Shown: piece after piece, positions 22,001 through 35,088 of the stretch
Numbering within the stretch: position 1 is the stretch's first letter
How the letters are laid out: each line of letters opens with the position of its first letter
Source of the DNA: Strigops habroptila
Lineage: Eukaryota; Chordata; Aves; Psittaciformes; Psittacidae
Reading direction: 5' to 3'
Assembly: GCF_004027225.2 (NCBI RefSeq)
Contig: NC_044301.2
Location: 18,090,597 to 18,154,596 of the forward strand
DNA: 64,000 nt
Translations under genes and position numbers: made by a program
Notes under the pieces: model-generated
Told to the model about the DNA's origin: nothing
The model's input: the letters and a program-made list of their open reading frames with translations, nothing else
Database searches by the model: none

Positions 22001-22511
22001 CCCCCAACACATCTTGTTTAAAGCTGCCTTGACCAGCCTGGCAAGACTCCTATCAAAACAGCTCTTCCCCTTCTTTGTCAGACCAGCTCCACCAGCCTCC
22101 AGTAGATCTGGCCTCCCAAATGGAGCCCCATGTTCTAAATAGCCAAACCCCTGACTATGGCACCACCATTCTAACCATTTATTAACCTGCCAAACGCACC
22201 TAGCTTTTTTAAGGTCCTCCCCTTTGTCCTGGAGGATCGATGAAAAGACTATTTGAGCTCCAGAGCCCCTAACCACCTCTCCCAGGGCTCTGTAGTCCTT
22301 CTTAATGTTCTCCAGGCTACTGCTATCTATATCTCTAGCACCCACATGGACCACTAGAAGGGGGTAATAGTCAGCAGGACTTACTAGAGCAGGCAGCCTC
22401 TCAGCAACATCCCTGATCTGAGCCCCCAGCAGGCAACACACCTCCCTTGAGACTGGATCAGGCCAGCAGATGGGTGCCTCTGTGCCTTTCAAAGTAGAGT
22501 CCCCTACTACA
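19006..22511 (-). mobile_element. Long CR1 LINE with ORF1 end and ORF2, inserted in another CR1
   Basis: About 3.5 kb, the longest CR1 here. Its 3' tail at 19006-19050 is (ATTCTATG)-like, read in reverse. On the minus strand the first frame (about 22500-21870) is the C-terminal part of ORF1 with an esterase-like domain ([27 protein letters not shown]). Then come the ORF2 endonuclease (21740-21261, VLMGDFNHPDICWRDG), linker (21248-20619) and RT (20670-19840 and 19843-19121). RT shows SVPGKILEQ and FDTVPHD, but the frame shifts just before the FADD site. CR1 copies itself by target-primed reverse transcription; this copy is 5'-truncated and inactive. Confidence 0.92.
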
Positions 22512-23048
22512 AGAGACCTCACTTGGAGTATTGTGTACAGTTCTGGTGTCCTCAATATAAAAAGGACATGGAGCTGTTGGAGCAAGTCCAGAGGAGGGCC
22601 ACGAGGATGATAAGAGGGCTAGAGCACCTCCTGTATGAAGACAGGCTGAGAAAGTTGGGGCTGTTCAGCCTAGAGAAGAGAAGGCTGCGTGGAGACCTCA
22701 TAGCAGCCTTCCACTATCTGAAGGGGACCTACAAGGATGCTGGGGAGGGACTCTTCCTGAGGGACTGTAGTGGTAGGACAAGGGGTAATGGCGTCAAACT
22801 TAAGCAGGGGAAGTTTAGATTAGATATAAGGAAGAAGTTCTTTACTGTGAGGGTGGTGAGGTGCTGGAACAGGTTGCCCAAAGAAGTGATAAATGCTCCA
22901 TCCCTGGCAGTGTTCAAGGCCAGTTTGGATGGAGTCTTGGGCGATATGGTCTAGGGTGCGGCGTCCCTGCCCATGGCAGGGGGGTTGGAACTAGATGATC
23001 TTAAGGTCTTTTCCAACCCTAACTATTCTATGATTCCATGATTCTATG
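22512..23048 (+). mobile_element. CR1 LINE, right part of the split copy
   Basis: Continues the copy ending at 19005: the ORF2 C-terminus (22523-22954), 3' UTR and ATTCTATG-type tail to about 23048. See the left part for the reasoning. Confidence 0.85.
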
Positions 23049-24780
23049 GGTCGACACTCCCTTCTTCCACAGGTGATAGGTTCTCCCTGTTCAGCCAGGC
23101 TGGTCTTCTTCCCCCTAATGTTCATGTTTTAAGCTTATCATTATTTTCTTAAGAAAGATTTAGAAAGATGTGCTAGAATTGTGATGATGGTGAGAGAAAG
23201 CATTTTCAAAAGTTGCAATAATTGAATCACAGGTGTATCTGTGCCATTGCTAAATGAAGCATTTGAGAATCTCCCCTCTTAGTATTTCTTGCAAAACCAA
23301 GCTGGAGTATTCTGAAAAATTTCATATTGGAAAAATCTGTCTTATCTACCAAAAGTCACCAGATGATAGATGGCTTCAGTTTGTAGTTTAAAGTGTATTT
23401 TGTCCTGGTAGCTGTGGGATAGAGCTGAGGGCTGACAGGGAACAAGGAGTCCAGCATGCCTGACTGCAGATCTGGATGTTAATCTGTTATAGTCTAGTCC
23501 ATATCTTCTAAGAAGTAATTTCCACTTGGAGGAATTGATTTTGAACTACATGGCTTGCCAGATATTTTGGGATCTGTCTTGCTGAAAGACATCATGAAAT
23601 AAAAATAGCCAGCTTGTATCCTTGGAGCTCAGAGCATTTTACAGATCTAGAAAGAAATGTTTCATATTAGCCCATTTTTGTAGATAGAAAAGCCTTCGGT
23701 TTAAAGAATATTTAAAGAGTGTAAGTGACTTATCCTGGGTCACACTTGGCACATTTTGCAAAGCTGAAGACAGACACTCAACCTCTGCATTTTGTCCTGT
23801 TCTTCAATAACAAGCCCATTGTTTTTCAGTAAAAACTGAGGGTCATCTTGATCTATACAAAATACAGGTGTTGACACATAACTCAGAAACACGATCCACT
23901 CTACAGAGTACAAGACTGCATACATACACTTCCAGTGCCTGGCTTCATTTTTCCACTTCAAAATACTGTCCAGGCAAAGTTTATGGAGTTTTTATATTTC
24001 TCTGCATTTAACAAAGGTGTGGTTGCCCATGATGAGAGTATTATTTTAATGTTATGGAACTGCAAGGTCAAAAAAATGTAGTGAGTAATATGGCAGGAAT
24101 ATAGTCAAATCTTGGTTATGTGTGAGTAGTTATCTGGGTTCCTCTGGACTCAACCTTGCCAAACAAGCTTGAGTCCTTCTGGTATCAGAATGTCAAGCAG
24201 TTGTGTTTCTATCTTGTGAAATATGATCTTAAAAGTCTTCATGTTGTCAGTCACGGAATAGCCTTTGGTGCTCCTAAAAGCAATGAAGCACTTTAAGGTG
24301 CTTGGAATAAAAGAATGAACAAAATGAAAATAAAACCATAAAATTTAATGATGAGAACAAAATACTAAAACCGAATTATGTCTCAGACTCACATCTTAAA
24401 GGTTAGATCCTGGTTGCAAATGCCACTTGTAAAATTATAAATTAGTTACTAAATACTTTAGAAAGATATTTTAATGAAATTCTTAAAAACATTAAACTTG
24501 GTTTGATATCTGTAAATATTGGGTTTAATATGTGATAAGCAGTAGATTTTAAATTCTCTGTGGAATATGTAAGCTCAAGTATGCTCTGCTTTTTTAATTC
24601 CCAGGTCTGAAATCCTCCTCAAATGCATTGTAATCTCAGTAATTTACTTGACTCACTCACTGCTGAAATGCAGTCCTCCCCCCTCCTTGAAGAGACACAC
24701 AGTAGTTGTTTCATACCATGCACCAACACAGCAAAGAGTGGGATAAAATTGTAGGGTTACTTCGATAGTAACTGGGATGG
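23049..24780. other. AT-rich intergenic stretch
   Basis: No coding signal, RNA gene or clear repeat is visible in these 1.7 kb. Confidence 0.45.
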
Positions 24781-25752
24781 ATTTTCTCCTGGAGAAACTG
24801 GCTGCTCATGGCCTGGGTAGGTATATTCTTCGCTGGGTAAAAAAACTGGCCCAATGAATAATGGTGAATGGTGTCACATCTAGTTGATGACCGATCACTG
24901 GTGGTGTTCCCCAGGGCTTGGTTTTGGGGCCAGTCTTGTTTAATATCTTTATTGATGATCTGGATGAGGGGATCAAGTGCACCCTCAGTAAATTTGCAGA
25001 TGACACCAAGTTGAGCAGGAGTGTTGATCTGCTGGAGGGTAGGAAGGCTCTGCAGGGGGATCTGGACAGGCTGGATTGATGAGCTGTGGCCAACTGTATA
25101 AGGTTCAACAAGGCAAAGTGCTGGGTCCTGCACTTGGGTCACACCAACCCCATGCAACACTACAGACTTGGGGAAGAGTGGCTGGAAAGCTGACTGTTGG
25201 AAAAGGACCTGGGGGTGTTGGTTGACAGCTGGCTGAATATGATCTGGCAGTGTGCCCAGGTAGCCAAGAAGGCCAACAGCATCCAAGCAGTGGCCAGCAG
25301 GACTAGTAATAATTCCCCCTGTACTCGGCACTGGTGAAGCTGCACCTCCAATCCTGTGTTCAGTTCTGGGCCCCCCACTACAAGAGAGATATTGAGTTGC
25401 TGGAGCAGGTCCAGAGGAGGGCAACAAAGCTGGTGAAGGGCCTAGAGCACGTCTTATGAGGAACGGCTGAGGGATATGGGAGGGTTTAGAAACAGCCTCA
25501 ATCTGCACCAGGGGAGGTTTAGGTTGGATATTAGGAAAAATTTCTTCACCAAAAGGGTAGGCAGGCTTTGGAACAGGCTGTCCAAGGAAGTGGTGGAATC
25601 ACTGTCCCTGGAATTGTTCAAAAGACATGTAGATGAGGCCCTCAGTGACATGGTTTAGTGGTGGACTTGGCAGTCCTGGTGTAACAGTTGGACTTGATGA
25701 TCTTAAAGGTCTTTTCCAACCTGGTTGATTTTGTGATTCTATGATTCTTTTA
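24781..25752 (+). mobile_element. Old CR1 LINE fragment
   Basis: Starts with an RT block like LEKLAAHGLGRYILRW, then [23 protein letters not shown], the C-terminal part and a GATTTTGTGATTCTATG tail. Many stops and shifts. About 30 bp are lost near 25465. More diverged than the copies at 1.4-3 kb and 18-23 kb. Confidence 0.85.
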
Positions 25753-26394
25753 ACCTTGACAAAGACACAAAGGTCATACTTTTAAGAATAGTGTTGTAAA
25801 TATTTTCATTATTCAGATGAGGGTAAGGTCTTGATTTCATATTTCATTCAAGTGGTACCAGCAGCTATTGTGCTATAGCATTACTAAGATAGCATGTAAG
25901 ATAATATCTAGTACAGGAAAACTACTACTGAAATGCTAACATGGTAGAAACAGCAGCAACACTTTTTTCAAACTATGGCATACAACTATTGAACCTATCA
26001 GAACAATTTGAGAGACCTGTTTAGATTATAGACTGACAGTGAATTTGGTTAGTCTATGTAACACCTACACCATTTTCTCAAATGAGAAATGTTTGAGCAG
26101 CTGCAAGGTGACACTTTAAACTGTTAGCAGAAAATCAGTGTTAGGGTTGTAAAGAAGTTACTAATCATTCTTGCTGCTACTCCACTTTGAAAGCAAGAAG
26201 AATTAAACTGTCGTTATTTATAAACTCTGACAAACATAAACAGAGTACTGAAACTTTACCGAACTTTGAGTTTTCAAGATTCTTAGTATTTCATCTTCAG
26301 AAATTTGATAGTCATGTGACAGAAGCTTGGCACAGCTCTAGTTTGTGCACAGTCATTTTTTGTTGGCATCTAGAGCTGAATTAAGTTGTATTAG
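25753..26394. other. AT-rich spacer
   Basis: Nothing recognisable in these 640 bp. Confidence 0.4.
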
Positions 26395-26500
26395 TGTCAT
26401 GGTTTAAGCCCAGCCAGTAAAAGGAGAGGAGAGGAGAGGGAGACGAGAGGAGAGGAGACGAGAGGAGACAAGAGGAGACGAGAGGAGATGAGAGAAGTTT
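26395..26500 (-). repeat. ERVL LTR end followed by GA-rich repeat
   Basis: 26395-26420 is the end of an ERVL LTR in reverse (TGTCATGGTTTAAGCCCAGC). It passes directly into a GGAGAGGAGA/GACGAGAGGAGA repeat to about 26500. A second GA-rich block lies at 26671-26730. Confidence 0.65.
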
Positions 26501-28192
26501 GTGATATCCTTGTACTGAATTAGGGTGAAATGACATGAACCAACCAGGTTCGTGATTTATTATTACAAATACAAGGCATGTGGTAAGATATAACTCAACA
26601 ATGATTATTTAACTGGATAAGCACATCCTGTGACACATGGTTTTACTTAGTTCTAGTCAATATTCAACAAAAAAGAGAGGAGAGGAGAGGAGATGAGAGA
26701 GTGGGACAGAAAGAGGGAGAGAAGAGAAGAAGTATCACCACCTGTGGATCCAGTGATGTCTTGTTGGTCCTCTTCACCCAGGGTATTGCAGTGGTAGGAG
26801 CTCGCCCTCTGACCCTAACCCTGCCCTTTTATGTTCATGTTCTTTAGGGTGTTTGTAATGGATGGGAACCTAGCTGGGAGTTGATTCCCTCTCATGACTG
26901 AGAACCATAACAAAGGATGTTGTTTGCCACAGTGTATTCAGCAGAGTATATATGTTTATGTATGTTCATCATGACTTTTTGTCAGAAAGAGACAGGAAAA
27001 CATAGGTGTGCAGCTGTTCTATGACCTTCATACTTGGCCACACCAGGGCACCTGGCCAACACTCTCAGAGTGGACAATGGTGAGATCATGAGAAACTGCA
27101 TGGTCCCACGAGTAACCGATTAGAGATCTGGCATAAAGCCAGTTGTTTTGATAAGGGTATAAAAGTGGGACCCTCTTGTGGCTGAGAGAGAAGCCTCACC
27201 TATGGGTGGATGCACCACGTAGGAATTTTCCCAATTACCTGAGACTCCTGGCATCGGCTGCAACTGGGCTTCCCAGCTGAAGTGTGGGCCTGGATGATGA
27301 TTCAGTGGTGATTGGTGATGTATTTCTTCTTAATCTCTGTTCTCTCTATACAGTAATGATCTAATGCATTGCTAACTTTCTTCGGTACTTTACTTATATA
27401 CCTATATCTCTGATTTGCTTTATTGTACTTATTCACTATATATAGAGATATTTACCTAATTCACATGAGTGTGCTTGCTTTAGTGTGCTTATTGGCTTTA
27501 GTGTGCTTGTTTAATAAACTCTGCATATTATACAGCTAGTGTGTGGTCACTTTGTGGCATACCCTGTCTTTCAGCAGAACAGTGTTATCCATAATTTGCA
27601 TGAGAAGCTCAGAGAGGCTTTACTCTGATAACGATGGGCATAGTTTAGTGAACACATATGCAGTTCCAAAGTTGGGGTTCCGCAAGGGTCCTCTGGTTGG
27701 TTGTCGTCCCTCTTATCGTGATGTCTGCTATTTGACCCCATCTTCTGCACATACTCAGTCAGCTCGAGTTATCCAATAAGTCCAGTAAGGGGGTCGGAAC
27801 AATCCTGCCTACACAGTATCGAGTGCTAACAACCTTGTTGTTTGCTTTGTGATAATTCTTGCAAGGCCTCCCATGGTCGAATACAAATGGTGTCTGAGAC
27901 AAGCTCTGTTTCCTGATCTAACTCTCACACCTGCTTCCTATGGAATGTAAGCGGTGTTTGAGACAAGCTCAATGTCCAAGCTCTCACAACTACCACAGTG
28001 AACAATAGGTAGCAATGTGATTATAAAATAAGGAGACACAGAATTCCTTACGAACGCAGTTCAGTCCCTCTTGATTTTCTCATTATTCCTCCAGGATGTC
28101 AAATCATACTGCCCAAACAGATGTATTTGTTATTATTTGTTTCATGTAAAGGAGCTAATGTTGCAAGAATTAACATGCCATACAGAAGTCTA
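26501..28192. other. Unassigned region with LTR-like signals
   Basis: No gene is recognised. A TATAAAAG box at 27159-27166 and AATAAA at 27513-27518, followed by CT-rich and GT-rich sequence, could be the promoter and poly(A) signal of an old plus-strand LTR. I found no clear TG...CA ends or target duplication. An imperfect repeat (GTGTCTGAGACAAGCTC, GTGTTTGAGACAAGCTC) occurs at about 27890 and 27955. Confidence 0.35.
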
Positions 28193-28530
28193 GAATCACA
28201 GAATCATAGAATATCTCAAGTTGGAAGGGACCCATAAGGATCATCAAGTCCAACTCCCTTCTCGCAGGACTACCTAAAACTAAACCATATAAATAAAAGC
28301 ATCATTTAGATGTTACTTGAACTCTGATAGTGACCACTTCCCTGGGGAGCCTGTTCCAGTGATCAACCACCATCTCAGTGAAGAACCTTTTCCAATATGA
28401 ACTTCCCCTGACACAGCTTCATTCCATTTCCTCATGTCTGGTCACCAGAGAGAGGAGATCAGCACCTCCTCATCCACTGCTCCCCTTGAGGAAGTTGTAG
28501 GCTGCTATCATTGCTTGAAACCAAGTGTAC
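28193..28530 (-). mobile_element. CR1 LINE 3' end (old)
   Basis: Reverse tail ACAGAATCATAGAATATC, 3' UTR and the final ORF2 codons. Ends near 28530. Confidence 0.8.
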
Positions 28531-28589
28531 CAGAGACAGAAAAGTGGACAAATAACTGTTGAGAACTACAAGGGCATTGCCAGGGTGTG

Positions 28590-29066
28590 CAGAAACTGAG
28601 TTGCTGGAGCACGTCCAAAGAAAGGCAACAAAGCTGATGAAGGGTCTAAAGAACAAGTCCTATGAGGAGTGGCTGAGAGAACTGGGATTGTTTAGCCTGG
28701 AGAAAAGGAGGCTCAGGGGAGACCTTATCACTCTCTACAACTACCTTAAAGGAGGTTTTAACTAGGTGGGTGTCAGTCTCTTTTCCCAAGTAGGAAGTGA
28801 TAAGACAAGAGGAAACAGCCTCAATTTATAACAGGGGAGGTTTAGATTGAATATTAGCAAATATTTCTTCACTGAAAGGGTTGTCAAGCATTGGAACAGG
28901 CTGCCCAGGGAAGTTGTTGAGTCACCTTCCCTAGAGGTATTTAAAAGAGGTGTTGACCTGGTGCTTGGGGACATGGTTTAGTGGTGAACATGGCAGTGCT
29001 AAGTTAATGGTTGGACTCGAGGATCTTGAAGGTGTTTTCCAACCTAAGTGATTCTATGATTATAAA
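28590..29066 (+). mobile_element. CR1 LINE 3' end (old)
   Basis: ORF2 C-terminal block ([19 protein letters not shown]), 3' UTR and GATTCTATGATTATA tail. Lies in opposite orientation 60 bp from another CR1 end. Confidence 0.85.
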
Positions 29067-30632
29067 AAAACAGAATTGAGAGACTGTAAATGAGTAAAGC
29101 ACCTTTTGTATTGCCAGTGTATTTGAGCTGCCTGTATATTTATATTGGAAGCTTTCTACAGAGGAACCCTGTAGATATCTCCTACAGTAGTAAGCCTGCT
29201 ATGACTAACCAATTCATGATCATCCTAGGAGTGTGTTGGGTTTGGGTTTTTTTTCTTATGCCTTTCTTTTAATACACAAAATGTTATTTAAAAAAAAATT
29301 TACCTTCTTTTTCAGACAACTCTTCCCTCTTCCTTCCCCATCCAATACTATATAAGCATGTCAGCCCTGTAAAAGCTGAATTGCATGGTAGCTTTAATTT
29401 TATGCACATTTACATTTTATGCACACAACAGTTTATGCATTCATATAGTTATTTACTTATGCAGTTTGTATAACTGAAAAACAGTGCTATTTAATTTGAA
29501 CATCCAAATACTTTTTTCCACAAATAAAGGAAAACTCATGCTTTGATTTGTGTGTCTCCAAAACCAAGACTGACTAAAAATGTGGCCATGTAAATTACTA
29601 AGTTTGTAAAGATTCAGTCATTTTTTGATTGGGATTTCCTGTATTAAAAAAGAAACAATTGAAGAAATATTACTAGTGTTGATCCATGTTCTGTAACAAT
29701 TTCATTTCAAGCTAGCATCTGTATAGTAGTTACATTTCATATCAGATTGAAGGGGTCTCTCTGTCTTCATCTGTTAAGATTTCACCTACCAATTACTTTA
29801 AGGCAATGACTACTGTCAACCATTTCAGTTTTCTCAGACAACATAGTGTTTTGAGAGCCAGTTCAAAACCAAGTTAAAACTCTTCCAGGATCTGGGAATC
29901 ATCTCACCTTCAGCAAATGTAAATTCACTCCACTGACATGAAATTAGACTTAAAAATAAAACAGATAAAGCAAACCAGATGTCAAGAAAGAAGGTAAGAA
30001 CTATGCACAAAAATATCAACAGCTCTTAATTATGCCACTTTTGGGAAGGTGACAAATAATAGTGTAAAAGCCATATCAGAGTACAACAAAAAACAGCCCA
30101 AAAACTTGTTAAGAGAAGAGTTAGATCCAGAGATATATAGATACATGGAGGTTCAGGCTTTAACAGCTTTCACTTTCCTACTCCTTTCACCTCTTTACAT
30201 CATCACACTTGCTTCCTTCTCAGTTTGTCTTTGCCATAACCACTCATGAAGACCAGAAACATCTAAAAAATCAAGAATGTTCCTGAGGGTGCATTTTGGG
30301 AAACCAGGAACACTACTGGGAGTACTTGCATAGCAGCAGAAGAAACACATATCATCCTTTCATCTATGCTAAAAAATCTGACAGACACAAAGTAATTTTT
30401 GAATCACCACATCAGCTACACAGATGATTGATGAAGAACCAACTGTAGACCAAACCATAAGCAGAAGGTTGCTATATCTCAGAAACAGGAGACTGTAATG
30501 CTATCCTCAGGTTATTTACCCTTGTTTTCACCCCTGATTTTTCTTTTTCCATGTTTTGATAATGGGCAGTTGTTGACCTATAATGTATTATTTCCATTTA
30601 AACCACAACTGTAAACGCTGGATCTGCTACAC
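29067..30632. other. AT-rich intergenic stretch
   Basis: About 1.6 kb without any supported gene or repeat. Confidence 0.45.
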
Positions 30633-31240
30633 TGTCATCCTGGTTTTGGCTGGGATAGAATTAATTTTCTTCCTAGTAGCTGGTGTAGTGCTGTGTTTTG
30701 GCTTTAGTCTGAGAACAGTGCTGATAACACACCCATGTTTTAGTTGTTGCTAAGTAGCACTTACCCTAATCAAGGACTTTTCAGTCTCATGCTCTGCCAG
30801 TGAGGCGGGGCACGGGAGGAAGCAGAGACAGGACGTCTGACCCAAACTGGCCAAAGGGGTATTCCACACCACAGCACGTCATGCCCAGTATATAAACTGG
30901 GGGAAGTTACCCGGAAGGGAGTGATCGCTGCTCAGGTCAGGCTGGGTATCATTCAGTGGGTGGTGAGCAATTGTATTATGCATCACTTGTGTTTATTGTA
31001 TGGTTTTATATCACCGCTGGGTTTTTTTCCTTTCACCTTTTAGTTTTATATTCTCTCCCCTTGTTATTTCCCTTAGCAGTAGTATATTGTACTTTAATTA
31101 TTAAACTGTTCTTATCTCAAACCACTGGTTTTGCATTCTTTCCATTCTCCTCCCCATCCCGCCTGGGGAGGGGGGAAGGGCAGGGGGGCAAGCAAGCAGC
31201 TGGGTGGTACTTAGTTGCCAGCTGGGTTTAAACCATGACA
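30633..31240 (+). repeat. Solo LTR, ERVL type
   Basis: 608 bp from TGTCATCCTGGTTTTGGC to AACCATGACA. Shares the TGATAACACACC block, CTCATGCTCTGCCAG, CAGTATATAAACTGGGG and the terminal TAAACCATGACA with the other LTRs. It has an extra AT-rich part at about 30980-31060. I do not see a target duplication at these edges. Confidence 0.85.
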
Positions 31241-31317
31241 AACCTTCAAATATGTCTTTGGATTATAAACTTCTACAAGGCAGTTTCATCATTATCATCA
31301 TTACTGGAGGCAGAGGT

Positions 31318-33830
31318 ATTAGAACAGAACAGAACAGAATAGAATATTTCAGTTGGAAGGGACCTACAATGAACATCTAGTCCAACTGCCTGACCAAAAG
31401 TTAAATCATGTTATTAAGGGTGTTGTCCAAATGCCTCTTAAACACTGACAGGCTTGGGGCATCAACCACCTCTCTAGGAAACTTGTTCCACTCTTTGACC
31501 ACAGTCTTGGTAAAGAAATGCTTCCTAATGTCAAGTCAACCTCCCCTGGCACATCTTTGAACCATTCCCATGCATCCTGTCACTGGATACCAGGGAGAAG
31601 AGATCAGCACCTCCCTCTCTACTTCCCCTCCTCAGGAAACCATAGGGAGCAATGAGGTCACTCTTCAGTCTCCTTTTCTCCAAACTAGACAAACCCAGAG
31701 TCCTTAGCTGCTCTTTACAGGACATGCCTTCCAGCCTTTTCACCAGCTTTGTTGCCCTCTTCTGGGTGCATTCAAGAAGATTCCTCCTTCTTAAATTGTG
31801 GGGCCCAGAACTGCACACAGTACTCAAGCTGAGGCTGCACCAACGCTGAATATTGCAGGATAGTCACATCTTTCGATCAGCTGGCTATGCTGTGTTTGAT
31901 GCATCCCAGGATGTGGTTTTGGCTCCCATGGTACACTGCTGACTCCTATTGAGCCTGATGTCAACTAGCACTCCCAGATCTCTTTCTGCAGTGCTGCTCT
32001 CCAGCCGCTCCTTTCCCAATTTATACTTCTGTCCAGCATTACTCCATCCCAGGTGCAGAATCCATCACTTGGACTTGTTAATTTCATGCTATTAATTGAT
32101 TGACCAGTGCTCCCATCTATCTAGATCCTTCTGCAAGGCCTCTTGTCCCTCAAGAGAGTCAACAGCACCTCCCAATTTGGTATCATCAGCAAACTTGCTA
32201 ATGGTGCATTCAACTCCTGCATCCAGATCATTGATAAAAATACTGAACAGAACTGGCCCTAGAATTGAGCCCTGACGAACACTGCTGGTGACTGGCTGCC
32301 AGCCAGATGTAGTCCCATTCACTACAACTATTTGAGCCCTGCCATCCAGCCAGTTCTTCACCCAGTGCACCATGAACCCACTCATCTCACAGTTGGACAG
32401 CTTGTCCAGAAGGACACTGTGAGGGACAGTATCAAAAGCCTTGCTAAAATCCTGAAAAACTACATCTACCACACCGCCTTCCCTTTATCCACTAGGCAGG
32501 TGACCTTATCCTAGAAGGATATAAAATTAGTTAAATAGGACTTTCTCTTCATGAACCCACGTTGAGTGTGCCAAATGATTGCATTGTTCTTTAAATGGCT
32601 TTCAATAGCAACCGGTATGATCTCCACAATTTTTCCAGGTACGGAGGCTAGACTAACAGGTCTGTAGCTTCCCAGGTCTTTCCTCATGCCCTTCTTGTAA
32701 ACTGGAATAATATTGGCTAGCTTCCAGTAAGCAGAGACCACCCCAGACTCCCAAGACCTTTGGTAGATGATTGAGAGGGGTCCTGCTGTAACATCTGCTA
32801 GCTTCTTCAGTACTCTGGGATGATCCCATCAGGCCCCATGGACTTGTGAACATTCAACTGATACAAATGGTCTGTTACAATTTTGGTGTCCACAAATGGA
32901 AATCATATTCCCATAGTCATGGTCCTGCAACTCAGGAGACTGGGCAGACCAAGGTCTGTCAGTATTATTAAAGACTGAGGCAAAAAAAAAAAAGAAGTGT
33001 TGAATGTCACTGCTTTTCTTTCATCCCTACTTGTCAGGTGACCATCTTCAACAAGTATTGGTCTAATGTTTTCTTTAGACCTCTTCTTGCTGTTAACATA
33101 TTTTAAAAAGCCTTTCTTTTTGTCTGACCCAACAATGGCCAGTTTCAACTCTAGTTGAGATTTGGTCTTTTGTGTCTTCTCCTTGCATATACCACCTACA
33201 GCTCTGTAATCTTCCTTCAAAGCCTGTCCTCGCTTCCAGAGATTGTACCATTTCTTTTTCCTCCTGAGTTCCAAGAGGAGTTCCCTGTTCAGCCATGATG
33301 TTGTTCTGCCCCACTTGCTTGACTTTCGACGCAATGGAATTGTCTGCTCCTGTGCTTCTAAAAGGTGGTTCTTAAAAACTGAGCAGCACTCATGGACCCC
33401 TAAGCCCTCAAAAGCAGATTCCCAGGGGACACTGCTAAGTAGCTCCCTGAATAAAGTTTGCTCTCCTGAAGTCTAGGGTAGCAACTCTGCTGTCCTTTTT
33501 TCTCATTACACTGAAAATTTTAAACTCAACCATTTCATGTTCACTGTGGCCAAGACAGCCACCTGCCATCACATCTCCCATGAGTCCTTCTCTATTTACA
33601 AAGAACAAGTCTAGGAGGGCATCTTTCCTAGTTGTCTCACTGAGTACTTGTGACAAGAAATTGTCTCCTACAAACTTAAAGAATTTCCCAGACCTGCTCA
33701 TCACAGCAGTATGGTATTCCCAGTTAATGTCTGGCAAGTTGAAATCTCCCATAAGTACAAGGGCTACCAATCCAATACTGAATACTTGCCTCTTGATAGC
33801 ACTGCTGGATACCCCATCTGAGTTCTGAGC
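31318..33830 (-). mobile_element. CR1 LINE, 2.5 kb, older subfamily
   Basis: Starts with a tail read in reverse (AACAGAACAGAATAGAAT). The minus strand then gives the ORF2 C-terminus (31531-31827), RT with [17 protein letters not shown] and FADDTKL (32092-32472), early RT (32511-32741), linker (32903-33334) and part of the endonuclease with LMGDFNLPDINW (33435-33770). Frames are separated by stops. Its wording differs from the younger CR1s, so it is another subfamily. 5'-truncated in the endonuclease. Confidence 0.9.
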
Positions 33831-34985
33831 AATGGTGAATGAGGAAAGTCACTGTGCGCCACAGGATCTACAAGACTTGAGCTTTGGGTCTGCATTCCAG
33901 TAAGATATTGGATTGTCTGGAAGATGAGTAAGGCTGCCCAGTTAGTTGTTCATCCTGGTATCCAGATTCAAGACACAACTCTTGCTGGTGATGGAAGATA
34001 AGGAGTAGAAAACAAGAGACACTTGGGGCAGAAATCTCTAACTGGGAAAGATTTGCTAAGACTACAGATATTAATAAGGATCAGCAACATCTGGGATTTG
34101 AGCTGCATGTTAGAGAGTCATCAGCTACAATTCCTTTCATCCAGGCACTCCTGTTAAGTGCATATGGGGTTTTTTTTAACTTTCTTTTCCAGGCTGTTTC
34201 TGAATATATTCTATATCCTCCAGTTCAGACCTTGGGAAATAAATACAACAAAATATAAACAATATTGTTGTATATGGCATGAAGACTCTCTCAGAAGGTA
34301 TCCCTACAAATATTTAAGAGCTTACCTGGTCGGTAGGAATTTCTTTCCTGTTGTGTCATAGATCCTTTTCATGGTTGATAACTTTGCAGAGATGTGGCAC
34401 AGGATGAAATACCTTTTCCTTATTCCTTTGTTGCAGTGTTGTCTCCAGATGAGCACCTGAGGCAGCCATGAACACAGCAAAATGTTTGCTGAAACCTAGA
34501 ATGTCCTTACAGAATTGCCAGCCTTTTTTAATTGGGTAGAAAGACTCTCAATGTGAACTTTTTCATGCTCACACAGTCTGATTTAATTTTCTTCATGCAA
34601 GTCAGTCCAGGGTGCAGCTATATTGGTGCAGCTATACTGCTGAAGCTTGATGCAAAACTCTTATGACATCCCACAAGTCCCAGAAATAACTATGGTGGTT
34701 CTTTGTTGTTTTGGTTTTGGTTGTTTTGGGGGTTTTTTTGTTGGTTGTTTTTTAAATTTTATTCTAAAAAGTGTCAGTTTGGGCTAGGTCTGGGCATACT
34801 CTGCTACTTCTATGCACTGCCTCAGATATTTTGATTGGACCACCTCGATGACACTCTTCCCCATTTAAACAAGGCCTTTTTCCTTTGATTCTCTCTAGGA
34901 CTTGATCTTCCCAGGTTTGACTGAATACAGGGATGTCATCGATACATACCACAGCAAAGTTAATTCAATCCACCTAAAAGCCTCA
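33831..34985. other. Intergenic stretch with T/G-rich tract
   Basis: No gene recognised. A TTTTGG-rich, GTTGTTTT-rich simple tract lies at 34700-34760. Confidence 0.45.
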
Positions 34986-35088
34986 TCTATCTGTCTCTGG
35001 AAGGTAGAAATTGCAGGGGAGTTGGACTAGATGACCTTTGAAGGTCCTTTCCAACCCAAACTATTTTCTATGATTCTATGATTCTATG
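34986..35088 (+). mobile_element. CR1 3' tail fragment
   Basis: Only the terminal 3' UTR remains: GTTGGACTAGATGACCTTTG, TCCTTTCCAACCC and an ATTCTATG tail. Confidence 0.8.

Noticed and set aside
24711-25508. 265-codon minus-strand frame
   Set aside because: It is the antisense of a plus-strand CR1 ORF2 fragment, whose RT motifs are clear.
26421-26730. Regulatory GA-rich element
   Set aside because: Simple GGAGA/GACGA repeats without other signals; treated as low-complexity DNA.
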